This document shows positions 1-5,527 of a stretch of DNA of 11,407 bases, one piece after another. The DNA lies in contig SLFH01000402.1 of the NCBI GenBank assembly GCA_007124345.1, forward strand, positions 1 to 11,407. Direction: 5' to 3'. Position 1 is the stretch's first letter; every line of letters begins with the position of its first letter. Both the position numbers and the translations under genes were made by a program. The stretch is from Phycisphaerales bacterium (lineage in GTDB: Bacteria; Planctomycetota; Phycisphaerae; Phycisphaerales; UBA1924). The notes under the pieces are model-generated. The model was not told where the DNA came from, did not search any database, and saw only the letters and a program-made list of their open reading frames with translations.

Positions 1-419
1 AGGTCCTGGTCGAGCTTGATGTGGATGTCGTACGAGTCGACCCGCTTGATGGTGTGCGGCAGGCGGACATCGCGGGGCTTGACGGTGTAGCCGGCCCCGG
101 TCATGGCCTCGGCGATGTCCTGCTGGGTGACCGAGCCGTAGAGGATGCCCTGGTCGTTGCAGGAACGCTTGAGAGTAACCTCGACGCCCTCCATCTTCTT
201 GATCATCTTCTCGCGCTCGGAGCGCAGGGCGGCCAGCTCGCGCTCGGCCTTGGCCCGCTTCTCTTTCAGAGCCTCGATGACATCGTCGCTGGGGACGGTC
301 GCGAGCCCGCGCGGGAGGAGGAAGTTGCGGGCGTAGCCCGAACGCACACTGACAACATCGCCCACGATGCCGAGGTTGTCGACATTCTCCGTGAGCAGCA
401 GACGGACGGATCTGGACAT
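1..419 (-). CDS. rplI: 50S ribosomal protein L9 (3' end cut by window edge)
   Basis: L9 binds 23S rRNA through its N-terminal domain, at the base of the L1 stalk, and helps hold the reading frame. The visible 139 residues begin MSRSVRLLLTENVDNLGIVG, followed by VRSGYARNFLLPRGLA near residues 25-40, which is the L9 N-domain signature. A charged connecting helix follows (about 50-75, rich in Lys, Glu and Arg), then the start of the C-terminal domain with a GSVTQQDIAEA stretch. The usual length is about 150 residues, so only the last residues and the stop are missing. The ATG at 419 has an AAGGAA Shine-Dalgarno six bases upstream. It is the last visible gene of the rpsF-ssb-rplI group, 163 bases downstream of ssb. 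In many bacteria rpsR occupies that gap, but not here. Confidence 0.95.
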   Translation of the reverse strand, partial: MSRSVRLLLTENVDNLGIVGDVVSVRSGYARNFLLPRGLATVPSDDVIEALKEKRAKAERELAALRSEREKMIKKMEGVEVTLKRSCNDQGILYGSVTQQDIAEAMTGAGYTVKPRDVRLPHTIKRVDSYDIHIKLDQD

Positions 420-535
420 ATCGCTTTCCTTTCGCTGTCCTTGCCGGGCAAGTCCCGGCGAAGTTCAGGAGCGGCGAGCACAGAAGCCCGACGCCCCAAC
501 GGATGTGCCGGGGCCCCTACGCGGAACCACGGCGA

Positions 536-558
536 GCGGGAACTCTAGGCGTTCCCGC
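536..558 (-). terminator. Hairpin in the ssb-rplI gap
   Basis: A perfect 8-bp inverted repeat (GCGGGAAC / GTTCCCGC) with a 7-base loop lies 24 bases past the ssb stop codon. No T-tract follows on the minus strand, so a classical intrinsic terminator is not shown. It could be a partial terminator, an mRNA-stabilising stem or a processing site that sets the ssb to rplI ratio. Confidence 0.35.
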
Positions 559-582
559 GGGGCTCACATGGAGCCCTCTCGG

Positions 583-1035
583 TCAGAACGGGATGTCGTC
601 GTCGGGCCCCTGGGGCGCGGGCTCGTACGACCCGCCCCCGTAGTCCTGCCCCCCGCCTTGGCGCGTGGGCGCCGGGCCAGCCGAGCCCCCGCCCGCCTCG
701 GCGCGGCTGTCGACGAACTGGAACGACTCGATCACCACCTTCAGCTTCGAGCGGTTCTGCCCCTGCTGGTCCTGCCACTGGTCGAGGCGCAGTCGCCCCT
801 CGACGAAGACAGGCCTGCCCTTGGACAGGTACTGGCTCATCACCTCGGCGGTCCGACCCCACGCCTCGCAGTCGACGAAAGTGGTCTCGTCGCGCTGCTC
901 GCCCGACTGTGTTTTGAACCTGCGGTTGACCGCGATGCTCAGGTTGGCCACGGGCTGGTTGCCCGAGGTGTGGCGCAGCTCGACATCGCGCGTCAGATTG
1001 CCCATCAGGAACACTTTGTTGAAGTTCCCGGCCAT
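583..1035 (-). CDS. ssb: Single-stranded DNA-binding protein
   Basis: SSB coats single-stranded DNA during replication, recombination and repair, and recruits partners through its C-terminal tip. The 150-residue protein has an OB-fold over about residues 4-110. It starts with FNKVFLMGNLTRDVELR, has FVDCEAWGRTAE around 53-64 (a conserved Trp at 59) and GRPVFVEGRLRLDQW at 73-87. A Gly/Pro/Gln-rich linker (about 112-143) leads to the tip DDDIPF, the standard SSB interaction peptide. The ATG at 1035 follows a strong AGGAGGT. It sits 36 bases after rpsF and upstream of rplI, the order seen in many bacteria, where it is co-transcribed with ribosomal protein genes. Length and tail are normal for the family. 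Confidence 0.97.
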   Translation of the reverse strand: MAGNFNKVFLMGNLTRDVELRHTSGNQPVANLSIAVNRRFKTQSGEQRDETTFVDCEAWGRTAEVMSQYLSKGRPVFVEGRLRLDQWQDQQGQNRSKLKVVIESFQFVDSRAEAGGGSAGPAPTRQGGGQDYGGGSYEPAPQGPDDDIPF

Positions 1036-1038
1036 GCG

Positions 1039-1045
1039 ACCTCCT
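1039..1045 (-). promoter_or_regulatory. Strong ribosome binding site of ssb
   Basis: AGGAGGT on the minus strand is a near-perfect anti-16S match and starts 10 bases before the ssb ATG. It is the strongest Shine-Dalgarno in the window and fixes the ssb start. It fits a protein needed in more copies than most of its neighbours. Confidence 0.8.
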
Positions 1046-1071
1046 ATCGGTTGTCAGGGGCCACCGCGGCC

Positions 1072-1620
1072 TCAGGCCTTCTCCGCCGACGCCTCGACCT
1101 CTTCCGACCCGTCCTGATCGCCGTGCTCGTCGGCCCGATCGGCCGCCTCAGGCTCATCGGCGGCCTGCTGCTCGGCCTTGGCCCTGGCGGCCTCTTCGGC
1201 GCTGAGCACTTGGACCTTGGACTGCTCGGCCTCGGCTTCCTTGGCAGCACGCTCGGCGCGCAGCTTGGCCTCGGTCTTGAGCTCCTCGCGAGCGTCGAAG
1301 GCGAGCATCTCTTCCTCGGTGAGGTGGTCGGCCCGGACGACCAGGGCCCGGAGCAGACGCTCGGAGATCCGCACATCCCGCTCCAGGCGGGCGATGCTCT
1401 CGGTCGGCGCCCGGAAGTAGGTCAGGATGAACACAGCCCGACGCTGCTTGTCGATCTCGAAGGCGAGACGACGCTCGTCCCACTTCTGCATCGCCACGAG
1501 CTCGGCGCCCGCACGCTCCAGCAGGGTGTTGATGTGGTCGATGAGGCCGGAGAAGTCCGCCGCCTCCGACTGGCTGGCGACGAACATCGCCTCGTACGCG
1601 CTGATCCTTGATTCTGCCAT
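1072..1620 (-). CDS. rpsF: 30S ribosomal protein S6 with long C-terminal tail
   Basis: S6 sits on the platform of the small subunit, where it forms a heterodimer with S18. The ferredoxin-like S6 core spans about residues 6-105: SAYEAMFVAS strand, then LIDHINTLLERAGAELV, KWDERRLAFEIDKQRRAVFI, and ERDVRISERLLRALVVR. These match the family closely. The protein is 182 residues, against about 95-135 in many bacteria. The extra 75 residues (from about 108) are rich in Ala, Glu, Lys and Asp, look like a charged helix followed by disorder, and end acidic. The ATG at 1620 follows GGAAGGAA. It lies 57 bases after pth and 36 before ssb. A GC hairpin sits just upstream of the ribosome binding site. The partner gene rpsR is not next to it. 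Confidence 0.95.
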   Translation of the reverse strand: MAESRISAYEAMFVASQSEAADFSGLIDHINTLLERAGAELVAMQKWDERRLAFEIDKQRRAVFILTYFRAPTESIARLERDVRISERLLRALVVRADHLTEEEMLAFDAREELKTEAKLRAERAAKEAEAEQSKVQVLSAEEAARAKAEQQAADEPEAADRADEHGDQDGSEEVEASAEKA

Positions 1621-1633
1621 CTGCGTTCCTTCC

Positions 1634-1651
1634 CGGCGGCTCGCGCCGCCG
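1634..1651 (-). promoter_or_regulatory. Hairpin between pth and rpsF, just before the rpsF ribosome binding site
   Basis: A perfect 7-bp stem (CGGCGGC / GCCGCCG) with a 4-base loop lies 26 bases after the pth stop and directly before the GGAAGGAA of rpsF. It could be a 3' hairpin of pth. It could also be a short leader controlling rpsF: S6:S18 complexes are known to bind CCG-containing leader hairpins of their own operons, and CCG occurs in this stem. The match to that motif is loose, because the characteristic bulge is not evident. Confidence 0.35.
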
Positions 1652-1677
1652 CTTGCTGCTCTGCTTTGCTTGCTGTT

Positions 1678-2352
1678 TCAGTTCCCGCCGAGCCAGCCGG
1701 GGTCGACCCCGGGCTCTGTCTCGGGCTCCCGATCCGCCTTGGCGTCCGACCCCGAGCCCTTGGCGGACTCGGGCTTTTCTTTCACCTTGCGATTGAACTT
1801 GTTCATGGCGCTGACGGCGCCCTCGGCGATGAAGCACTCGGCCGCGTCGGCCGCCTGCGCGATCGCCGACTCGACCCTGGCCCCGTCCTCGTCGGCGAAA
1901 CGGCTGAGGACCCAGTCCGCCTGGTCCATGAACGGGGGCTTGGCGTCGATCCCCACGCGCAGCCTGGGGTAGGCGTCGCCACTCAAAGCCCGCGTGATGT
2001 CCTTCAGCCCGTTGTGCCCCCCGTCGGACCCCGAGGCCCGCACGCGGATCGTCCCGACCGGGAGCGACAGGTCGTCGGTGACCACCAGCAGGTCCGAGGC
2101 GGGATCGATCTTGTAGAACCGGGCCGCGTCCTGCACGCTGACGCCCGAACGGTTCATGTAGGTGACGGGCTTCATCAGCAGCGTTTTCTCGCCGCCGATC
2201 CGGGCCTCGACAGTATCGGCCTGGTGCTTGAGGCGCACCGACTCCCCCGGCGCGTGGCGCGCGATGAGGCGGTCGACGACCATGTACCCGGCGTTGTGCC
2301 GCGTGTTGGCGTACTGCCTTCCGGGGTTGCCCAGTCCGACGATGATCTTCAC
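1678..2352 (-). CDS. pth: Peptidyl-tRNA hydrolase
   Basis: Pth cleaves the ester bond of peptidyl-tRNAs that drop off the ribosome and so recycles tRNA in the cytoplasm. The 224-residue protein opens with KIIVGLGNPGRQYANTRHN and carries the family's key residues: Asn9, the catalytic His19, Asp93 in TDDLSLP, and Asn114 in GGHNGL. A typical AMNKFN motif lies near 182-187. A Lys/Glu/Ser/Asp tail of about 30 residues follows, longer than in the E. coli enzyme (about 194 residues). The start is GTG at 2352 with only a weak purine stretch (GGAA) upstream; the invariant N-terminal strand begins at once, so no other start is plausible. It sits between the L25 gene and rpsF. The ctc-pth adjacency is the same as in Bacillus (ctc-spoVC). 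Confidence 0.95.
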   Translation of the reverse strand: MKIIVGLGNPGRQYANTRHNAGYMVVDRLIARHAPGESVRLKHQADTVEARIGGEKTLLMKPVTYMNRSGVSVQDAARFYKIDPASDLLVVTDDLSLPVGTIRVRASGSDGGHNGLKDITRALSGDAYPRLRVGIDAKPPFMDQADWVLSRFADEDGARVESAIAQAADAAECFIAEGAVSAMNKFNRKVKEKPESAKGSGSDAKADREPETEPGVDPGWLGGN

Positions 2353-2372
2353 CGCATCGGTTCCGTTCGCTT

Positions 2373-2408
2373 GCGGCGCCGGCGGGCGGGTTGCGCCCGC
2401 CGGGCCGC
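2373..2408 (-). terminator. Strong GC hairpin between the L25 gene and pth
   Basis: The core is a perfect 10-bp stem (2379-2388 with 2394-2403, CCGGCGGGCG / CGCCCGCCGG) with a 5-base loop. A further 5 bp (2373-2377 with 2404-2408) extend it past one bulged G. It begins 6 bases after the L25 stop codon. There is no T-tract on the minus strand. It could attenuate transcription into pth or protect the upstream mRNA; pth has no other visible promoter. Confidence 0.45.
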
Positions 2409-2414
2409 GTTGGC

Positions 2415-3089
2415 TCAGCCTTCCTTCTTCGCGGGCTTCTTGTCGCCCGCTTCGTCGCTGTCCTTCTTGCGGGTCAGGACCTCCGGCTCGGCGTCCGCGT
2501 CGACGGTCGATGCCTCATCCGGGGCCTCTTCCTCGACGGTGGTGATCGTCGCCAGCACCGTCTCGGGGTCGCTCAGCAGCACCATCGTCGGCTTGGGCAG
2601 CGTGATCTCGCCCGCCGTGATCGACTCACCGACATCCAGGTCGCTGATGTCCACCTCGATCTCGTCGGGCAGGTTGAACAGGCTGCACTCGATCTCGACC
2701 TCGGTGATCGGGTGCATGAGCACCGCGCCGGCGCTCTTGAGGCCCTTGGCGTCGCCGATCAGGCTGATCGGCACACGAACCTCCACACGCTCGTCGAGGT
2801 CCACACGCGCAAAGTCCGCGTGCACCAGGTCCGTGCCGAGGTGGTCGAACTGGACCTCCTTGATCAGCACGAACTGCTTGTCGTCCCCGTCGAGCGACAG
2901 GCGGAAGACCCGCTCGCCGCGGGTCAGCATCCGCACGGCCTCCTTGCGGTCCAGCGAGATCGACACGGGCTCTTCCTTGTGCCCGTACACGACCGCCGGG
3001 AGGCGCCCCGAGGCGCGAAGCCTCTTGGCGTACTTGGTGCCCACTCGCTCTCGCCGCTCGGCGCTGATGATCGGTGCGTCTTCATGCAT
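2415..3089 (-). CDS. rplY: 50S ribosomal protein L25, TL5/Ctc type
   Basis: This protein binds 5S rRNA in the large subunit. The 224-residue product belongs to the long TL5/Ctc form (E. coli L25 is only about 94 residues). The 5S-binding domain spans about residues 6-95, with RLRASGRLPAVVYG and VQFDHLGTDLVHADFARV. The beta-rich C-terminal domain spans about 97-186, including the family-like FNLPDEIEVDISDLDVGESI. An acidic stretch then leads into a Lys-rich end (KKPAKKEG). The ATG at 3089 has AAGGAAG nine bases or so upstream. The open frame runs on further upstream without a stop, but that part only mirrors prs and has no L25 similarity. It lies 56 bases after prs, matching the Bacillus prs-ctc order. 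It could equally be named ctc. Confidence 0.95.
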   Translation of the reverse strand: MHEDAPIISAERRERVGTKYAKRLRASGRLPAVVYGHKEEPVSISLDRKEAVRMLTRGERVFRLSLDGDDKQFVLIKEVQFDHLGTDLVHADFARVDLDERVEVRVPISLIGDAKGLKSAGAVLMHPITEVEIECSLFNLPDEIEVDISDLDVGESITAGEITLPKPTMVLLSDPETVLATITTVEEEAPDEASTVDADAEPEVLTRKKDSDEAGDKKPAKKEG

Positions 3090-3145
3090 GGCTGTCTTCC
3101 TTACACGCGGGGCCTGGCGCCCGCTCTGCTCTCTTGTGGTTCTGT

Positions 3146-4138
3146 CTACCGCTTCGGCCCGGCGCTGTTCCGAAACAACGCGCTGACCGACTTGTTCTCG
3201 TGGATGTTCCTGATCGCCTCCCCCAACAGCCGCCCGCAAGACAGCACCGTCAGCTTGTCCTCCAGGGGCTTGGCCCGGTCGCCCAGCGGCACGGTGTCGG
3301 AGACGACGATTCGGTCGATCGGCGCCGTCGAGAGCCGCTCGATCGCCGGCCCGGCGAGCACCGCGTGCGTCGCCGCGACAATGACCTTCGTCGCCCCCGC
3401 CTCGCGCACGAGCTTGGCCGCCTCGACTACCGTCCCGGCCGTCGAGATCATGTCGTCGTACATCAGCACGGTCTTGCCCTCGACCGTGCCGATGAGCTTG
3501 CCCGTCGCCACCTCCGACCCGCTGAGGCGCCGCTTGTTGATGATCGCCAGGTCGCCGTCGAGCAGGTTCGCCACCTTCTCGGCGACCTTCATGTTGCCCA
3601 CATCGGGGCTCACGAGGCACAGATCGCCCAGCTCCTCCCGCATCGAGCGGAAGTAGTCCAGGAAGATCGGCGTCGCGGTGATGTGGTCCATCGGGATGTC
3701 GAAGAACCCCTGGATCTGCGCCGCGTGCAGATCGATCGCCAGCACGCGGTCGGCCCGCGCCCCGGTGATCAGGTTCGCCACCAGCTTGGCCGTGATCGGC
3801 ACGCGCCCCTCGTCCTTGCGGTCCTGGCGCCCGTACCCGTAGTAGGGCGTCACCACCGTCACGCGCCTCGCCGACGCCCGGCGCAGACAGTCGATGAAGA
3901 TCAAGAGCTCGACCAGGTTGTCGTTGACCGGCTGCGCCGTCGACAGGATCACAAAGCAATCCCGCCCGCGCACATCCTCGTCGAGCTTGACGAGCAACTC
4001 CCCGTCAGGGAACACGAAGGTCTTGGCGTCGCCCAGGGGCCGGCCCAGGTGCTCGCACACCGACGCCGCCAGATGCACGCTGTTGCGCCCGGCGAACACC
4101 TTCAGCTCGCCCATGATCTCCTGCACGGCGCCGTTCAT
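3146..4138 (-). CDS. prs: Ribose-phosphate pyrophosphokinase (PRPP synthase)
   Basis: The enzyme transfers pyrophosphate from ATP to ribose 5-phosphate. The product, PRPP, feeds purine, pyrimidine, histidine, tryptophan and NAD synthesis. The 330-residue protein is class I in length. Landmarks are FPDGELLVKLDEDVRG (43-58), PVNDNLVELLIFIDCLRRA (70-88), YGYGRQDRK (100-108), DLHAAQIQGFFDIP (136-149), the flexible-loop NKRR (201-204) and the PRPP-binding MYDDMISTAGT (226-236). The usual SPDxGGxxRAR region reads SPDVGNMKVAE here, a variation worth noting. The ATG at 4138 overlaps the TGA of the uridyltransferase gene by four bases (ATGA), implying translational coupling. An internal ATG at 4114, eight codons later, has AGGAG close before it and is an alternative start at the usual family N-terminus. 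Confidence 0.96.
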   Translation of the reverse strand: MNGAVQEIMGELKVFAGRNSVHLAASVCEHLGRPLGDAKTFVFPDGELLVKLDEDVRGRDCFVILSTAQPVNDNLVELLIFIDCLRRASARRVTVVTPYYGYGRQDRKDEGRVPITAKLVANLITGARADRVLAIDLHAAQIQGFFDIPMDHITATPIFLDYFRSMREELGDLCLVSPDVGNMKVAEKVANLLDGDLAIINKRRLSGSEVATGKLIGTVEGKTVLMYDDMISTAGTVVEAAKLVREAGATKVIVAATHAVLAGPAIERLSTAPIDRIVVSDTVPLGDRAKPLEDKLTVLSCGRLLGEAIRNIHENKSVSALFRNSAGPKR

Positions 4139-4926
4139 CGGGCCCCCGATCGCGAGCGGAAGATCCGGTCGACCTCCGCCAGTTGTTCCGTTGTGTTAAT
4201 GCTCAGGACATCCTCGGGGGGCACAGCCTCGATCACCTCGACCCGCTCGCCGCCCTCCAGCAGCAGCGACGGCACATCGGTGATGTAGTACTCGCCCGTC
4301 TTCTCGTTCCGCCCCACCTTCTTAAGCGCCCCGAAGAGCGCCCCCGCCTCGAAGCAGTAGTAGCTCGGATTGACCTCGCGGATCTTCAACTGCTCGGGCG
4401 TCGCGTTCTTCTGCTCGACGATCGCCGTGAACCGCCCAGACCCGTCACGCACGATCCGCCCGTACCCGGCCGGATCCTCGATCACGCTGGTCGCCAGGGT
4501 CGCTGAAGCCCCCGCCTCGCGGTGGGTCTTCAGCACCGTCCTGAGCGTCTCGGCCCGGATCAGCGGCCCGTCGCCGCAGAGCACGAACACATCGCCCGAG
4601 GGCCTTTCGCCGAAAGCGTCCGCGGCAGACATCACCGCGTGGCCCGTCCCGAGCTGCTCCTCCTGCACCGCGTACTCGACCCGATCGCCGTAGTCGGCCA
4701 GCGCCTCGCGGACGAGTTCCTGCTTGTACCCCACCACGACCACCAGGCGCGTGCACCCCGCCTCAAGGCAGGCGTCGGCGACGGCACAAACCATCGGCCG
4801 CCCGCCGATCGGGTGGCAGACCTTCGGCAGATCGCTCTGCATCCGGGTGCCCTTGCCCGCGGCCAGAATGATCGCCGCAGGGCCTTCCCGGCCGCCGGAT
4901 CCGTGTTGTGTCGATTCGTTGGTCAA
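4135..4926 (-). CDS. GlmU-type uridyltransferase without acetyltransferase domain
   Basis: This is a nucleotidyltransferase most like the N-terminal half of GlmU, which joins UTP and GlcNAc-1-phosphate to make UDP-GlcNAc for peptidoglycan and lipid A. Motifs are LAAGKGTRMQSDLPKV (21-36), QEEQLGTGHA (88-97), the metal-site GDGPLI (118-123, GDVPLI in E. coli), GYGRIVRD (154-161), EQKNAT (171-176) and NEKTGEYYITD (207-217). Only 263 residues long, it stops after the sugar-nucleotide fold. The left-handed beta-helix that acetylates GlcN-1-phosphate in full GlmU (about 456 residues) is absent, and prs follows at once. The only plausible start is TTG at 4926, with a poor ribosome binding site. The glmU-prs-ctc order supports a GlmU role, but another sugar-1-phosphate cannot be excluded. 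Confidence 0.88.
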   Translation of the reverse strand: MTNESTQHGSGGREGPAAIILAAGKGTRMQSDLPKVCHPIGGRPMVCAVADACLEAGCTRLVVVVGYKQELVREALADYGDRVEYAVQEEQLGTGHAVMSAADAFGERPSGDVFVLCGDGPLIRAETLRTVLKTHREAGASATLATSVIEDPAGYGRIVRDGSGRFTAIVEQKNATPEQLKIREVNPSYYCFEAGALFGALKKVGRNEKTGEYYITDVPSLLLEGGERVEVIEAVPPEDVLSINTTEQLAEVDRIFRSRSGAR

Positions 4927-4978
4927 GGGGCTCTGCGGCCCGCCACCGCCGTCATCCGGCGTCGACGCGAGGTGAAAG

Positions 4979-5050
4979 CAACCCGGCCAGGACTCGAACC
5001 TGGACTAACAGTACCAAAAACTGCTGTGCTGCCGATTACACCACCGGGTT
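4979..5050 (-). tRNA. tRNA-Gln(TTG)
   Basis: A complete cloverleaf of 72 bases can be folded. The acceptor stem is AACCCGG/CCGGGTT. The D arm has GTGT/GCAC ends, and the anticodon stem GCAGT/ACTGT carries the loop TTTTGGT with anticodon TTG (5017-5015). The T arm is CCAGG-TTCGAGT-CCTGG. The discriminator base is G, as expected for Gln. CCA is not encoded. It lies 52 bases upstream of the TTG start of the uridyltransferase gene on the same strand and may share its transcript. Confidence 0.95.
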
Positions 5051-5122
5051 GACTCGCCCGAGATCCGGGTCGTCAACGCGTCGCTTCTGTCAGGGGGGCG
5101 AGACCGCCTCCTTTGATTCTGG

Positions 5123-5365
5123 GAGCCGCAGCAGCGGCTCGGGCTCTCACGGACCGGCTCAAACGCGGCCCGGAATGCCCGCCGGGTTCCAACCCGGACC
5201 AGACGCCCCGACCGCGGCACGATTCGGCCGGAATCTCCGGCCTTGGAGCTTGGATCACCCCTGCCGCAACCGGGAAAACCCGGTCATGGGTGCGACCCCT
5301 GACGACGCCTCAGCGCTCCGTGCGCTTCCGTCGCCGTCGGCTCCGCAAACTGTCGGGGCAAGTTT
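5123..5365. repeat. Series of six short inverted repeats, possible structured RNA
   Basis: The six are: 5123-5140 (7-bp stem, 4-base loop), 5182-5197 (CCGGGTTCCAACCCGG), 5226-5242 (GGCCGGA ATC TCCGGCC), 5269-5284 (ACCGGG AAAA CCCGGT), 5312-5326 (AGCGC TCCGT GCGCT) and 5347-5365 (AAACT, 9-base loop, AGTTT). Their centres are about 58, 45, 43, 43 and 37 bases apart. All stems are perfect, but the stem sequences differ, so this is not a CRISPR or a copied repeat. The transcribed strand is unknown. I could not match it to RNase P, tmRNA, SRP or 6S RNA by their conserved cores. Confidence 0.4.
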
Positions 5366-5370
5366 AGGCA

Positions 5371-5400
5371 GGGTGTAGGGGGTGGGGTGTGGGGCGTGGG
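5371..5400 (+). other. G-rich tract with quadruplex potential
   Basis: On the plus strand five runs of three to five Gs are separated by short spacers (GGG, GGGGG, GGGG, GGGG, GGG over 30 bases). This meets the usual pattern for a four-stranded G structure. On the minus strand, the direction of all genes here, it would be a C-rich tract in RNA about 130 bases past the SWIM stop codon. Function is unknown. Confidence 0.5.
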
Positions 5401-5430
5401 CTCGCCTCGATGGTCATTGCAAGCGCCGGC

Positions 5431-5458
5431 CCGACCCTTCGCTTCGCTCAGGGGTCGG
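5431..5458. repeat. Inverted repeat CCGACCC...GGGTCGG
   Basis: A 7-bp perfect stem encloses a 14-base interior that itself holds the short tandem TTCGCTTCGCT. On the minus strand it lies about 70 bases after the SWIM stop codon. It may be a terminator-like element or a copy of a dispersed intergenic repeat; only one copy is in this window. Confidence 0.35.
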
Positions 5459-5510
5459 CGTCCACTCCCCCGCGCCAAGTACAGCCCCCCGCACCCAGCG
5501 CCCCGCGCCC

Positions 5511-5527
5511 GGGCCGCACCGCGGCCC
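5511..5527 (-). terminator. Hairpin directly after the SWIM gene
   Basis: GGGCCGC/GCGGCCC forms a perfect 7-bp stem with a 3-base loop that begins at the base after the stop codon. The minus-strand sequence that follows is G- and C-rich with no T-tract, so strong intrinsic termination is not shown. Confidence 0.35.

Larger units (their letters stand above)
5051..5527. other. Non-coding stretch of 477 bases rich in inverted repeats
   Basis: No open frame here resembles a protein. From right to left it holds a hairpin abutting the stop of the SWIM gene (5511-5527), a long-loop inverted repeat (5431-5458), a G-rich tract (5371-5400) and six short inverted repeats between 5123 and 5365. No promoter upstream of tRNA-Gln could be called: TTGACG on the minus strand around 5070 has no usable -10 partner before the tRNA 5' end. 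The stretch may hold an unrecognised structured RNA, or simply terminators plus low-complexity intergenic DNA. Confidence 0.6.

Noticed and set aside
1666..3656. Long plus-strand frames opposite pth, the L25 gene and prs
   Set aside because: Shadows of well-identified minus-strand genes, with biased composition and no motifs.
3090..3959. Upstream extension of the L25 frame through prs
   Set aside because: The extra residues come from prs read in another frame. L25 similarity and a good ribosome binding site begin at 3089.
5051..5100. Sigma-70 promoter before tRNA-Gln (CTGACA and TTGACG on the minus strand)
   Set aside because: At the normal spacing the -10 position reads ACCCGG or falls in the tRNA itself; neither resembles TATAAT.
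5123..5365. CRISPR array
   Set aside because: The inverted repeats differ in sequence and there are no identical direct repeats with spacers.
5051..5365. RNase P RNA, tmRNA, SRP or 6S RNA
   Set aside because: A minus-strand ACAGAA occurs near 5087, but the other conserved core elements of RNase P RNA are absent, and the signatures of the other RNAs are not found.
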